In this document: piece after piece, positions 54,141 to 62,596 of the stretch
Layout: the number at the start of each line of letters is the position of its first letter
Numbering within the stretch: the stretch's first letter is position 1
Source of the DNA: G963667675 sp965249215
Lineage (GTDB): Bacteria; Chloroflexota; Dehalococcoidia; Lucifugimonadales; UBA3495
Length of the DNA: 64,000 bases
Assembly (NCBI GenBank): GCA_965249215.1
Contig: CBDFLN010000002.1
Location: 62,001-126,000, forward strand
Reading direction: 5' to 3'
Notes under the pieces: generated by a model
Seen by the model: the letters and a program-made list of their open reading frames with translations, nothing else
Databases searched by the model: none
What the model was told of the DNA's origin: nothing
Translations under genes and position numbers: made by a program

Positions 54141-54419
54141 TTGAACCGGTTTAGGGACAGCGACGCGGCACGGATATTTGACGGGCAGCACCCACGACGC
54201 TTGACCCCGGATATTCAACGCAGGGCGCGAATGAGACTACAGAGGGTAGTGGCGGCAGCGTCGTTGACCGACCTCAGAGTCCCGCCTTCCCACCAACTCG
54301 AGGCCCTGCGCGGCGAACGAGCAGGGCAGTACAGTATTCGCATCAACGACCGGTGGCGGGTGTGCTTCCTCTGGACGGAACAAGGGGCAATGGAAATCGA
54401 AATCATAGACTACCACTAA
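54141..54419 (+). CDS. higB: HigB-type toxin (RelE superfamily)
   Basis: 92 residues. RRARMRLQRVVAAASLTDLRVPPSHQLEALRGERAGQYSIRINDRWRVCFLW is the HigB/plasmid-killer pattern, with the basic residues and the final RINDRWRVCF strand expected of a ribosome-dependent mRNase. Start TTG 54141; there is no Shine-Dalgarno, in line with a leaderless mRNA. The HigA antitoxin follows after 24 bp, the normal toxin-first order for HigBA. Confidence 0.88.
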   Translation: MNRFRDSDAARIFDGQHPRRLTPDIQRRARMRLQRVVAAASLTDLRVPPSHQLEALRGERAGQYSIRINDRWRVCFLWTEQGAMEIEIIDYH

Positions 54420-54443
54420 CCAGGAAAGCGAGGCAGGGAAGCC

Positions 54444-54737
54444 ATGGCTACTACAGCCGGAGCCATCCACCCAGGCCAACACCTGAAGGACATTCTGGAA
54501 GACCTCGGCTTGAGCCAGTACCGGTTGGCTAAGGCTAGCGGCGTTCCGCCGGTGCGCATCAACGACATCGTCCACTGTCGACGGGCCATCACCCCGGACA
54601 CGGCGCTCAGAATAGGCAAGGCTCTGGGCATGACCCCGGAGTTCTGGCTGAACCTGCAGCGCATGTACGACTTGGACGTCGCGCGGGTCAGTACGGACAC
54701 CAGCGGAATCAAGCCCTTGGTCAAGACGTCCCCGTAG
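54444..54737 (+). CDS. higA: HigA-type antitoxin
   Basis: 97 residues. HPGQHLKDILEDLGLSQYRLAKASGVPPVRINDIVHCRRAITPDTALRIGKALG is a helix-turn-helix of the HigA/XRE kind, followed by MTPEFWLNLQRMYDL, a hallmark of HigA. It binds HigB and represses the operon. ATG 54444 has GAAAGCGAGG upstream. Confidence 0.9.
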   Translation: MATTAGAIHPGQHLKDILEDLGLSQYRLAKASGVPPVRINDIVHCRRAITPDTALRIGKALGMTPEFWLNLQRMYDLDVARVSTDTSGIKPLVKTSP

Positions 54738-54895
54738 AGGAGGTCAACGCCGCGGACTGCCGGTTCAACCCGGCATGGCCCGGTAAGCGCCCAACATTGC
54801 CCTTCCCTCAGAGAATGCGCTTTGCATCGCAGGGTCTGCCGATGCTGGCATGAACGATTTCTACCGAACACCATTGGAGTCAGGACATTGAGCCC

Positions 54896-55273
54896 ATGGC
54901 GCTAACAATAACCGAACTCATCCGACGGGCGCGGTGGAGGGAGGCGGTTACCTACCGCGATACGTGGCCCCACGAGTACGTACTTACTGAGAAGGATGGC
55001 CAGCGCGAGTTGCTGGATGCTATCTGTGTCCGCTTCCGCGCCGGCGAGGGCGTCGCCTGCCGCTTCTTCGCCATGAACAACACCTATCTGTTCATCGGCG
55101 ACTACAAGTACTGGCTGATGACAGACTACAAAGACATAGACCCCTACAACGACAAAGGCGACTACGTGATTAACCGCGCCAGGCTCTACCGCGACCGGCG
55201 GGACTTCGTGATTCAACCCGGTGACACCGGCAAGCCGGAGGACTACCCGGCAACCCCAGCGCGGGAAAGTTAG
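54896..55273 (+). CDS. small conserved protein of unknown function
   Basis: 125 residues. The sequence AVTYRDTWPHEYVLTEKDGQRELLDAICVRFRAGEG, with FFAMNNTYLFIGDYKYWLMTD and the closing NRARLYRDRRDFVIQPGDTG, looks like a widespread small family of unknown function that I recall mainly from accessory regions. It lies 19 bp before a PD-(D/E)XK-like gene and may be its partner. No enzyme motif is obvious; the many Tyr/Trp/Arg residues would suit nucleic-acid binding. ATG 54896. Confidence 0.7.
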   Translation: MALTITELIRRARWREAVTYRDTWPHEYVLTEKDGQRELLDAICVRFRAGEGVACRFFAMNNTYLFIGDYKYWLMTDYKDIDPYNDKGDYVINRARLYRDRRDFVIQPGDTGKPEDYPATPARES

Positions 55274-55292
55274 AGGATACAGAGGTGTTCCA

Positions 55293-56321
55293 ATGTCCAA
55301 CAACGACACTCTGCTGGCTTACCTGGTCCCAAGGCTTACCAGACAAGTCGAGAATGCCGCCACCGACGCGCTGGGCTACATCCTAAATAAGTCCACCCGG
55401 TCTATGCAGGCTCTGAACGACCTGCTCCGCGGGGACGGATTCGACATTGAACCCATTGTCAACGTTGAAACGCAGGTGACCTACGAGGATGGTTCCCGGC
55501 CTGACATAGCAGGTTACGATAGGAACGACGTGAAGCGCTTGCTTGTGGAAGCCAAATTTTGGGCTGCACTCCTGGAAGGTCAAGCGAGCGGGTACGTCAG
55601 ACAGTTTGACCACTGCGGTCCATCGGTCCTCCTGTTTATTGCTCCCGAGTTGAGAATTCCGACACTGTGGACTGAGATCAGACGGCAAATGCAAGGCCAA
55701 TTGGAATGGATTGACGCCCAGTCGGGGGTGCATACAGCTGGCGTGATTGGCACGAAGCGACGCGTGATGCTGGTCAGTTGGGCCCGATTACTTGATAGCA
55801 TGGCTGCCTTGGCCGAAGACCCTGGCATCGAAGCGGACGTTCGCCAACTTCGAGGGCTTGCACAAAGGCAAGATGTCGAAGCCTTCTTACCGTTGGACGC
55901 TCAAGAACTAAGCCCTGATTATCCGCGCCGTGTCGTTCAATACAACCAAATTGCCGACGATGCGGTCGATTCCAGGGGAGTCCCGGAAGGATGGATGACC
56001 ACTAAGGGTTTAAGAGCGACTCCGCAACAGTACGGGTACGGGAGGTATTTCCGATTTCCGCAAGTGCCAGCCGATATCTGGTTTGGGGTGAACCACCAGA
56101 TGTGGGCCGGCAGAGCCGATACCCCATTGTGGCTCTGGGTCAGCAGCCATCCCAATATCAAAATGGATGAGATCGGCAAAGAACTTGGCGTACAGGTCCA
56201 CGGTCAGTGGGTCCCGTTACACCTTGAAGTCGGCGTGGAATATTTTGCAGTTTTGGACGACGTGGTATCGAAGTTAAAGGTTATAGCCAAAGTCCTCGGG
56301 GCTAGGATGCCCCCAGAGTAG
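55293..56321 (+). CDS. PD-(D/E)XK nuclease-like protein
   Basis: 342 residues. RPDIAGYDRNDVKRLLVEAKFW at about residues 70-91 has the PD...ExK arrangement of the PD-(D/E)XK nuclease superfamily, preceded by VETQVTYEDGS and followed by SGYVRQFDHCGPSVLLFIAP. The C-terminal half has DIWFGVNHQMWAGRADTPLWLWV, resembling the ligand-binding part of restriction-like proteins but unassigned. ATG 55293 has AGAGGTG upstream. Together with the small gene before it and the HigBA pair it forms an accessory block between the IS and the suf operon. Base composition is lower in GC than suf. A defence role is inference. Confidence 0.68.
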   Translation: MSNNDTLLAYLVPRLTRQVENAATDALGYILNKSTRSMQALNDLLRGDGFDIEPIVNVETQVTYEDGSRPDIAGYDRNDVKRLLVEAKFWAALLEGQASGYVRQFDHCGPSVLLFIAPELRIPTLWTEIRRQMQGQLEWIDAQSGVHTAGVIGTKRRVMLVSWARLLDSMAALAEDPGIEADVRQLRGLAQRQDVEAFLPLDAQELSPDYPRRVVQYNQIADDAVDSRGVPEGWMTTKGLRATPQQYGYGRYFRFPQVPADIWFGVNHQMWAGRADTPLWLWVSSHPNIKMDEIGKELGVQVHGQWVPLHLEVGVEYFAVLDDVVSKLKVIAKVLGARMPPE

Positions 56322-56377
56322 TTTTCTTCGGGAACGGTTCCGCTTGTCACTGAGGATCCCCGCGCCGCCGAAAATCG

Positions 56378-56406
56378 TTGACAGCCCTATGGGGCGGTGC
56401 TACCAT
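56378..56406 (+). promoter_or_regulatory. suf operon promoter
   Basis: TTGACA (56378-56383), exactly 17 bases, then TACCAT (56401-56406). The expected transcript starts near 56413 and leaves a leader of about 115 bases before sufB. The -10 overlaps the left end of the palindrome described next. Confidence 0.65.
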
Positions 56407-56435
56407 AATTGTTGACCAAATGGGTCAACAATTAT
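56405..56435. promoter_or_regulatory. perfect palindrome, likely suf operator
   Basis: ATAATTGTTGACC (56405-56417) and GGTCAACAATTAT (56423-56435) are perfect inverted repeats around AAATG. The site covers the end of the -10 and the start of transcription. The core GTTG...CAAC recalls operators of Fe-S regulators such as SufR, but no regulator gene lies in this operon. Its position fits a repressor; the identity is inference. Confidence 0.7.
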
Positions 56436-56526
56436 TGCTGTCTCACCTGTGGCCCGGCGGCCCACGATATTTGCAAATGTTGAGTTGGGCTTAGGCCCAG
56501 CCGACGGATAATCAGAGGAGGTATAA

Positions 56527-57996
56527 ATGGTCGCACCCAGGGTCATCTCCAGGACAGGCACCACGTCCGATGACCTCGATACCGACTACAAGTGGGGCTT
56601 TACTATAGACATCGACGCCGATGTCGCCCCCAAGGGCTTGAACGAAGACATAGTCCGCTTGATTTCCCACAAGAAGGGCGAGCCCGAGTGGATGTTGGAA
56701 TGGCGCCTCAAGGCCTACCGCCACTGGGTCAAGCTCAACTACGAGGCGCCCAAGTGGGCCATGGTTCAGCACCCGCCCATCGACTTCCAGGACATCATCT
56801 ACTACGCCGCGCCTTCATCCCAACAGAACGGGCCCAAGAGCCTGGACGAGGTGGACCCGGAGCTCCTCCAGGCCTTTGACAAGCTGGGCATACCACTGGC
56901 CGAGCGGGAGAAGCTGGCCGGCGTGGCCGTCGACGCCGTGCTCGACAGCGTGTCCGTCGCCACCACCTACCAGGATATGCTGGAAAAGGCTGGCATCATC
57001 TTCTGCCCCATCAGCGAGGCCATCCAGAAGCACCCCGAGTTGGTGCAGAAATACCTCGGCTCCGTGGTCCCCTACGCCGACAACTTCTACGCCGGCTTGA
57101 ACTCCGCCGTTTTCAGCGACGGCTCTTTCGCCTACATCCCCCCCGGCGTGCGCTGCCCTATCGAGTTGATGACCTACTTCCGCATCAACCAGGCCGACTC
57201 CGGCCAGTTCGAACGCACCTTGATAATCGCCGACAAGGGCAGCTACGTCAGCTACCTGGAGGGCTGCACCGCCCCCGCCCGCAAGACCCACCAGTTGCAT
57301 GCAGCCGTTGTCGAACTGGTGGCCCTCGACGACGCCGAAATCAAGTACTCGACCTTACAGAACTGGTTCCCAGGCGACAAGGAGGGCAATGGCGGCGTTT
57401 ACAACTTCGTAACCAAACGGGGCAAGGCCCAGGGCCGCAACTCCAAAATCTCCTGGACCCAGGTTGAGACCGGCTCCGCCATCACTTGGAAATATCCCAG
57501 CGTGATTCTCAAGGGCGACAACTCGGTGGGCGAGTTCTACTCGGTGGCCCTGGTCAACAACTACCAGCAGGCCGATACCGGCACCAAGATGATTCACCAG
57601 GGTAAGAATACCCGCAGCACCATTATCGCCAAGGGCATCTCCGCCGGACGGGGCAGCGCCACATACCGGGGCTTGGTCAAGATGGGCCCCTCCGCCGCCA
57701 ACGCCAGGAACTTCACCCAATGCGACTCCCTGCTCATCGGCGACCAGTGCGGCGCCCACACAGTACCCTACATCGAGGTCCGCAATCCCACCGCTCACGT
57801 CGAGCACGAGGCTTCCACCTCCAAGGTCAGCGACGACCAGCTCTTCTATTGCCAGCAGCGGGGCATCTCCATGGAAGACGCCCACTACATGATTATCAAC
57901 GGCTTCTGCCGCGGCATCTTCCAGGAATTGCCCTTCGAGTTTGCCATGGAGGCCTCCCAGCTGCTCAAGGTGAGCCTCGAAGGGGCCGTGGGATGA
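56527..57996 (+). CDS. sufB: Fe-S cluster scaffold protein SufB
   Basis: 489 residues, full length. NEDIVRLISHKKGEPEWMLEWRLKAYRHW at the N-terminus, the beta-helix with CPIELMTYFRIN and YLEGCTAPARKTHQLHAAVVEL, and the C-terminal ARNFTQCDSLLIGDQCGAHTVPYIEVRNPTAHVEHEAS are all classical. SufB forms the scaffold with SufC and SufD. ATG 56527 follows AGAGGAGG. First gene of the suf operon. Confidence 0.97.
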   Translation: MVAPRVISRTGTTSDDLDTDYKWGFTIDIDADVAPKGLNEDIVRLISHKKGEPEWMLEWRLKAYRHWVKLNYEAPKWAMVQHPPIDFQDIIYYAAPSSQQNGPKSLDEVDPELLQAFDKLGIPLAEREKLAGVAVDAVLDSVSVATTYQDMLEKAGIIFCPISEAIQKHPELVQKYLGSVVPYADNFYAGLNSAVFSDGSFAYIPPGVRCPIELMTYFRINQADSGQFERTLIIADKGSYVSYLEGCTAPARKTHQLHAAVVELVALDDAEIKYSTLQNWFPGDKEGNGGVYNFVTKRGKAQGRNSKISWTQVETGSAITWKYPSVILKGDNSVGEFYSVALVNNYQQADTGTKMIHQGKNTRSTIIAKGISAGRGSATYRGLVKMGPSAANARNFTQCDSLLIGDQCGAHTVPYIEVRNPTAHVEHEASTSKVSDDQLFYCQQRGISMEDAHYMIINGFCRGIFQELPFEFAMEASQLLKVSLEGAVG

Positions 57997-58064
57997 GCGT
58001 GGATGCTACAATAACTGAAGGACTACAACCGCATAAGCGAATAGGATAGGCTGGAGGTAGGCCG

Positions 58065-58295
58065 GTGCTTCGGACTCTCAAAGGAACGGTCGATGAACAC
58101 GGGAATGTGCGGTTGCTTGAGCCGGTAAAGTTGGCGGCCGAGTGCCCGGTGCTGGTGACTGTGTTGGACGAAGAGCCGGCGGCTGATGTATCGGACATAA
58201 CTCTCCTTAGTGAAAAAGCCCTTGCGAAAGACTGGGACCGGCCGGAAGAAGATGAAGCGTGGGCATATCTGCAGGAAGAAGAACGGGAACGGTAG
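58065..58295 (+). CDS. antitoxin of a MazF/PemK-type pair within suf operon
   Basis: 76 residues. TLKGTVDEHGNVRLLEPVKLAAECPVLVTVLDEE is a swapped-hairpin/DUF2281-like N-terminus, and the acidic tail ALAKDWDRPEEDEAWAYLQEEERE is typical of antitoxins found with PemK/MazF toxins. GTG 58065 has GGAGG seven bases before. It begins 68 bp after sufB and overlaps the toxin gene by 37 bp. Confidence 0.78.
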   Translation: MLRTLKGTVDEHGNVRLLEPVKLAAECPVLVTVLDEEPAADVSDITLLSEKALAKDWDRPEEDEAWAYLQEEERER

Positions 58296-58603
58296 TCATT
58301 GTAGAGTACCCGTTCTCGAATTTGTCGCGGGTGAAACGCCGGCCCGCTGTCGTCATAGCTCGAACAAGCAGAAGAGACTGGCTCTTGTGCCAAATTACCA
58401 GCAGCCCTTACGCAGATAAACGTGCGATAGAATTGGGCGACGACAGTTTCGACTCCGGGCATCTGCGTTATGCCAGACCGGGCAAGCTGTTCACTGCTGA
58501 GCGAGATTTAGTGACCCGAGACGCAGGGGTCTTAAAAGCCGAGGTGTTCAACCATTTGCTGGATTCCATAATCGACCTGTTAAACCAAGGTCGCAGAGAG
58601 TGA
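58259..58603 (+). CDS. MazF/PemK-family mRNA interferase toxin
   Basis: 114 residues. GTVVIVEYPFSNLSRVKRRPAVVIART is the signature start of MazF/PemK toxins, which cut mRNA at short sequences, and ELGDDSFDSGHLRYARPGKLFTAERDLV and KAEVFNHLLDSIIDLLN complete the fold. GTG 58259 is the best available start. Its stop overlaps the sufC start as TGATG (58601-58605), so this toxin and sufC should be co-translated. Confidence 0.82.
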   Translation: MGISAGRRTGTVVIVEYPFSNLSRVKRRPAVVIARTSRRDWLLCQITSSPYADKRAIELGDDSFDSGHLRYARPGKLFTAERDLVTRDAGVLKAEVFNHLLDSIIDLLNQGRRE

Positions 58604-59379
58604 TGAGTAGAAGCACAAGCTTGCTGGAAGTCCGAGACCTGCGCGTCTCGGTCGAAGACCTGGAAATACTACGTGGCGTAAACCTCTCCGTGAAACCCGG
58701 AGAGGTCCACGCTATCATGGGCCCCAACGGCTCCGGCAAGAGCACCCTCGTCAGTGTCCTGGCGGGCAAACCCGGCTACACCGTCACCGGCGGACAAGCC
58801 ATCTATGAGGGCGAAGACCTGCTGGCCCTGGAACCCGAAGTCCGCGCCCGCAAGGGGGTTTTCCTCGCCTTCCAATACCCCTTGGAGCTTCCCGGCGTGC
58901 GCGCCTGGCAGTTCCTGAAAGCCGCGGTGGACGCCCTGCGCGAATACCGGGGCGACGAAGAGATGGGGGCCCGTGAGTTCGACCGGCTGCTTCGAGAAAA
59001 GATGAAGATGGTCGAGATCGACCCCGACTTGATTCGACGGGCGGTAAACGAGGGCTTCTCCGGCGGAGAGAAGAAGAAGAACGAGGTGCTCCAGATGGCT
59101 GTCCTGGAGCCCAAGTTGGCCCTGATGGACGAGACCGACTCCGGCCTGGATATCGACGCCTTGAGGGTCGTGGCCGATGGGGTCAACCGCTTGCGGAATC
59201 CCTCCAACGCCGTCGTGCTGGTTACCCACTACCAGCGAATCCTCAACTACATCGCCCCGGACTACGTCCACATCCTGCTCGAAGGCCGTATCGCCCGCTC
59301 CGGCGGCCCCGAGCTGGCCCTGGAGCTGGAAGAAAAAGGCTACGACTGGGTTAAGGAATCCGTCGGCGCAAGCGCGTGA
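58603..59379 (+). CDS. sufC: Fe-S assembly ATPase SufC
   Basis: 258 residues. ABC ATPase with Walker A GPNGSGKST, signature FSGGEKKKNE, Walker B LALMDETDSGLD and a switch His in LVTHYQRIL; the FSGGEKKK and ETDSGLD forms are specific for SufC. It powers the SufBCD scaffold. ATG 58603 overlaps the stop of the preceding toxin gene; a GTG at 58600 is an alternative. Confidence 0.96.
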   Translation: MSRSTSLLEVRDLRVSVEDLEILRGVNLSVKPGEVHAIMGPNGSGKSTLVSVLAGKPGYTVTGGQAIYEGEDLLALEPEVRARKGVFLAFQYPLELPGVRAWQFLKAAVDALREYRGDEEMGAREFDRLLREKMKMVEIDPDLIRRAVNEGFSGGEKKKNEVLQMAVLEPKLALMDETDSGLDIDALRVVADGVNRLRNPSNAVVLVTHYQRILNYIAPDYVHILLEGRIARSGGPELALELEEKGYDWVKESVGASA

Positions 59380-59401
59380 CCCATCCTCTCGCGCCTAGAC
59401 C

Positions 59402-60760
59402 ATGACTCAATCGCTTACCAAGCCCGCCACCTACTCCGCCGCCCTTGACGCCCTCCGGCATAGCCGCGGCCAAGCAAGCCCCCAGTGGCTTGCCGACCTG
59501 GGCGACCAGGCCTGGGCTCGGTTCACCGAGTTGGGCTTTCCCACCGCCCGGCGCGGCAACGAAAAGTGGAAGTACACCAACGTCGCCCCCATTGCCAGGG
59601 CCGCTTTCGGCTATGCCTGGGACCTGGACCCCGACGAAGACCCGGCGGCCGGCCGGCTCCGCCACTTCGGGCTGCTGGATGAGGCCTGGATTAACCTGGT
59701 TTTCGTCGACGGACGATTCTCCGGCTCCCTGTCCAACAGGCCGGAGACGGCCAAAGGCGTCAACGTCACCAGCCTGGCCGAGGCCGTAAGCCGCGACGGG
59801 GAAATCGTGCAGCGGCACCTGGCTGAGTACGCCGGCTTTCAGGACGACGGCTTTACCGCTCTCAACACCGCCTTCCTCTCCGACGGCGCTTTCGTGCACG
59901 TGCCCCGGAACCATAGTTCAGGACCCCCGGTGCACCTGGTCTTCCTCACCACCAACCGGGAGCTTCCCCGGGCCGTACACCCCAGAACGTTGATAGTAGT
60001 GGAAGAAAACGCCGCTCTCTCAGTGGTCGAGACCTATGCCGGCCCGTCCAACGAGCAATATTTCACCAACGCGGTCACTGAAATATCCGTGGGCGACGGC
60101 TCTCGCGTCGAACACCATCGCCTGTCGCTGGAAGGCGCCAACTCCTACCACGTGGGCTTCGGGCGAGTGCGCCAGGGCCGCGACAGTTCCTTTTCCTCCG
60201 TCTCTCTGGCATTGGGCAACACGTTGGGCCGCAACGACTTCGAGGTCTTGCTTGATGGGCCCGGCGGCTCTTGCGCTCTCAGCGGCCTGTACCTCACCGC
60301 CGAGGGGCAGCACGTGGACAACTTGATCGGCATCGACCACGCTAAGCCAAACACCTCCAGCCGGCTGAACTACAAGGGCATCTTGGATGGCAAGTCCAGG
60401 GCCGTGTTCGGCGGCCAGGTCCTGGTGCGCAAGGACGCTCAAAAGGTCAACGCCCAGCAGACCGACAAAAACCTGCTGCTTTCCGACCAGGCCGAAATCG
60501 ACAGCAAGCCCAGCCTCTTGATTTACGCCGACGACGTCAAGTGCGGCCACGGCGCCACCGCCGGCCACGTCGACCAGGACTCACTGTTCTACCTGAGAAG
60601 CCGCGGCCTGTCCCCCGACGTTGCCGGCCGGATGCTGATTCACGCCTTCGCCAGGGAAATCATCGATTCAGTCAGCCTGGAACCCTTGCGCGAGTCCATG
60701 GAAGCCCTCTTTTTGGACGCCATTCCCGCCAGGCCGCTGCCCTTCGGGGGCAAGTCATGA
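59402..60760 (+). CDS. sufD: Fe-S cluster scaffold protein SufD
   Basis: 452 residues. RRGNEKWKYTNVAPIARAAF at the N-terminus and the beta-helix core ending in SRLNYKGILDGKSRAVFGGQVLVRKDAQKVNAQQTDKNLLLSDQAEIDSKPSL then CGHGATAGHVDQDSLFYLRSRGL mark SufD. It pairs with SufB and gives the His residue used in iron binding. ATG 59402, 22 bases after sufC; the stop overlaps the sufS start (ATGA). Confidence 0.95.
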   Translation: MTQSLTKPATYSAALDALRHSRGQASPQWLADLGDQAWARFTELGFPTARRGNEKWKYTNVAPIARAAFGYAWDLDPDEDPAAGRLRHFGLLDEAWINLVFVDGRFSGSLSNRPETAKGVNVTSLAEAVSRDGEIVQRHLAEYAGFQDDGFTALNTAFLSDGAFVHVPRNHSSGPPVHLVFLTTNRELPRAVHPRTLIVVEENAALSVVETYAGPSNEQYFTNAVTEISVGDGSRVEHHRLSLEGANSYHVGFGRVRQGRDSSFSSVSLALGNTLGRNDFEVLLDGPGGSCALSGLYLTAEGQHVDNLIGIDHAKPNTSSRLNYKGILDGKSRAVFGGQVLVRKDAQKVNAQQTDKNLLLSDQAEIDSKPSLLIYADDVKCGHGATAGHVDQDSLFYLRSRGLSPDVAGRMLIHAFAREIIDSVSLEPLRESMEALFLDAIPARPLPFGGKS

Positions 60761-62019
60761 CTAACACCGCCCCCTCAACGCCGGGAGGACCGCCGGCCGC
60801 AGCGTTCGACGTTGCCCGCATAAGGCAGGACTTCCCCATCTTGGAACAGACCGTCAACGGCAAGCCCCTGGTCTACCTGGACAATGCCGCCACCAGCCAG
60901 AAACCCCGCTCTGTCATCGACGCCGTGGCCCGGTACTACGCCACCGAGAATTCCAACATCCATCGGGGCGTCCACACCCTCAGCCAGATGGCCACCGACG
61001 ACTACGAAGCGGCCCGCTCCAAGGTCCAGCGTTTCATCAACGCCCCAGACTTGCACGAAATCGTCTTTGTTCGGGGGACCACCGAGGGTATCAACCTGGT
61101 TGCCCAGACCTTCGGCCGCGCCAACCTTCATGCCGGCGACGAGATTGTCGTCTCCGCCATGGAGCACCACTCCAACATCGTCCCCTGGCAGATGCTTTGC
61201 CAGCAAACGGGCGCCCAGTTGCGCGTTATTCCCATGAACGACGCCGGCGAACTACTGGTGGATGAATACGAGAAGCTCCTCAACCCCCGCACCAAGCTGG
61301 TTTCTATAGCCCACGTGTCCAATGCCCTGGGCACCATAAACCCCGTCAAGACCATGGTCCGGATGGCCCACGGCTATGGCGCCCATGTCCTGTTGGACGG
61401 GGCCCAGGCCGTGCCCCACTGCCCCGTGGACGTCCAGGACCTGGACTGCGACTTCTACGCCTTCTCCGGTCATAAGCTCTACGGCCCCACCGGGGTAGGA
61501 GTCCTCTACGGCAAGGCCCATCTGCTGGATGCCATGCCCCCCTACCAGGGCGGCGGCGAAATGATTAAGTCAGTCACTTTCGAGGAAACCCTCTACAACG
61601 CCTTGCCCTTCAAGTTCGAGGCGGGAACCCCCAATATCGCCGGGGGCATCGGCCTGGGCGCTGCCATCGACTACGTAACCGGCCTGGGACTCGACCGCAT
61701 CGGCGCCTACGAAGCCTCCCTGCTGGAGTACGGGACCCGGCTGCTCAGCGGCATGAGCAACGTCCGCATCATCGGCACGGCTTCCCAGAAGTCCGGCATC
61801 CTGTCCTTTGTCATGGACGGCGTCCACCCCCACGACGTCGGCACGATCCTCGACGCCGAGGGCATCGCCATACGCACCGGCCATCACTGCGCCCAACCAG
61901 TCATGCAGCGGTTCGGCATACCCGCCACCGCCCGCGCTTCTTTCGCCTTTTACAACACCCGGGAGGAAATCGACGCCCTGGTCAAGGGCCTGGACCGGGT
62001 TTCAGAGGTCTTTGGCTAA
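60757..62019 (+). CDS. sufS: cysteine desulfurase SufS
   Basis: 420 residues. Class V PLP enzyme: YLDNAATSQKP, the PLP contacts SAMEHHSNIVPWQ, DGAQAVPH, the cofactor Lys in DFYAFSGHKLYGPTG and the active Cys in RTGHHCAQPVMQRFG. It takes sulfur from cysteine and passes it to SufU. ATG 60757 overlaps the sufD stop by four bases, showing coupling. Two SufU-like genes follow. Confidence 0.96.
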   Translation: MTNTAPSTPGGPPAAAFDVARIRQDFPILEQTVNGKPLVYLDNAATSQKPRSVIDAVARYYATENSNIHRGVHTLSQMATDDYEAARSKVQRFINAPDLHEIVFVRGTTEGINLVAQTFGRANLHAGDEIVVSAMEHHSNIVPWQMLCQQTGAQLRVIPMNDAGELLVDEYEKLLNPRTKLVSIAHVSNALGTINPVKTMVRMAHGYGAHVLLDGAQAVPHCPVDVQDLDCDFYAFSGHKLYGPTGVGVLYGKAHLLDAMPPYQGGGEMIKSVTFEETLYNALPFKFEAGTPNIAGGIGLGAAIDYVTGLGLDRIGAYEASLLEYGTRLLSGMSNVRIIGTASQKSGILSFVMDGVHPHDVGTILDAEGIAIRTGHHCAQPVMQRFGIPATARASFAFYNTREEIDALVKGLDRVSEVFG

Positions 62020-62021
62020 TA

Positions 62022-62471
62022 ATGTCCAGCCTTGGAGACCTCTACCAGGAGATTTTGCTGGAGCACAACAGCAAGCCCCGCAACTTTCGCAAGCTGGACG
62101 ACCCCAGCGAGACGGCCGAGGGCTACAACCCCCTGTGCGGGGACCAGGTTACCGTGTACCTGAAAATCCAAGACGGCATGATCACCGACGCCGGCTTCCA
62201 GGGATCCGGCTGCGCCATCTCCAAGGCTTCGGCGTCGATGATGACCCAGAGCGTCAAGGGCCAGACTTTGGAGAAGGCGGGAGAGGTCTCCGACGCCTTC
62301 CGCAAAATGATGACCGACCCGGATGCCGACCTCGACTACGACACTCTGGGAGACTTGGAATCGCTGTCCGGCGTGGTGGAATATCCCACCCGGATCAAGT
62401 GCGCCGTACTCGCCTGGCACACCCTCAAGGCGGCCATCGAGGGCCGGGGCGACGCCGTAACCACCGAGTAG
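62022..62471 (+). CDS. sufU: sulfur-transfer protein SufU, copy 1
   Basis: 149 residues. The three conserved Cys lie in NPLCGD, GSGCAISKASASMM and RIKCAVLAW, with the neighbouring Asp that completes the zinc site. SufU accepts sulfur from SufS. It starts two bases after sufS ends. Confidence 0.95.
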   Translation: MSSLGDLYQEILLEHNSKPRNFRKLDDPSETAEGYNPLCGDQVTVYLKIQDGMITDAGFQGSGCAISKASASMMTQSVKGQTLEKAGEVSDAFRKMMTDPDADLDYDTLGDLESLSGVVEYPTRIKCAVLAWHTLKAAIEGRGDAVTTE

Positions 62472-62596
62472 TTCGCCTATGCGGCTTTTGGACAGTTGGA
62501 GAATGAGGGACTGAGTCCCGATGGCTAACGCCGAAGAGTGCTTGGTTGGCGGACGCAGCGTGCCGGCCAAATCCGAAAGATACGCAAGAGATTGAA

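Noticed and set aside
62521..62595. 24-codon open frame between the two SufU genes
   Set aside because: It is too short and matches nothing. The small GGGACTGAGTCCC inverted repeat before it is weak evidence for anything.
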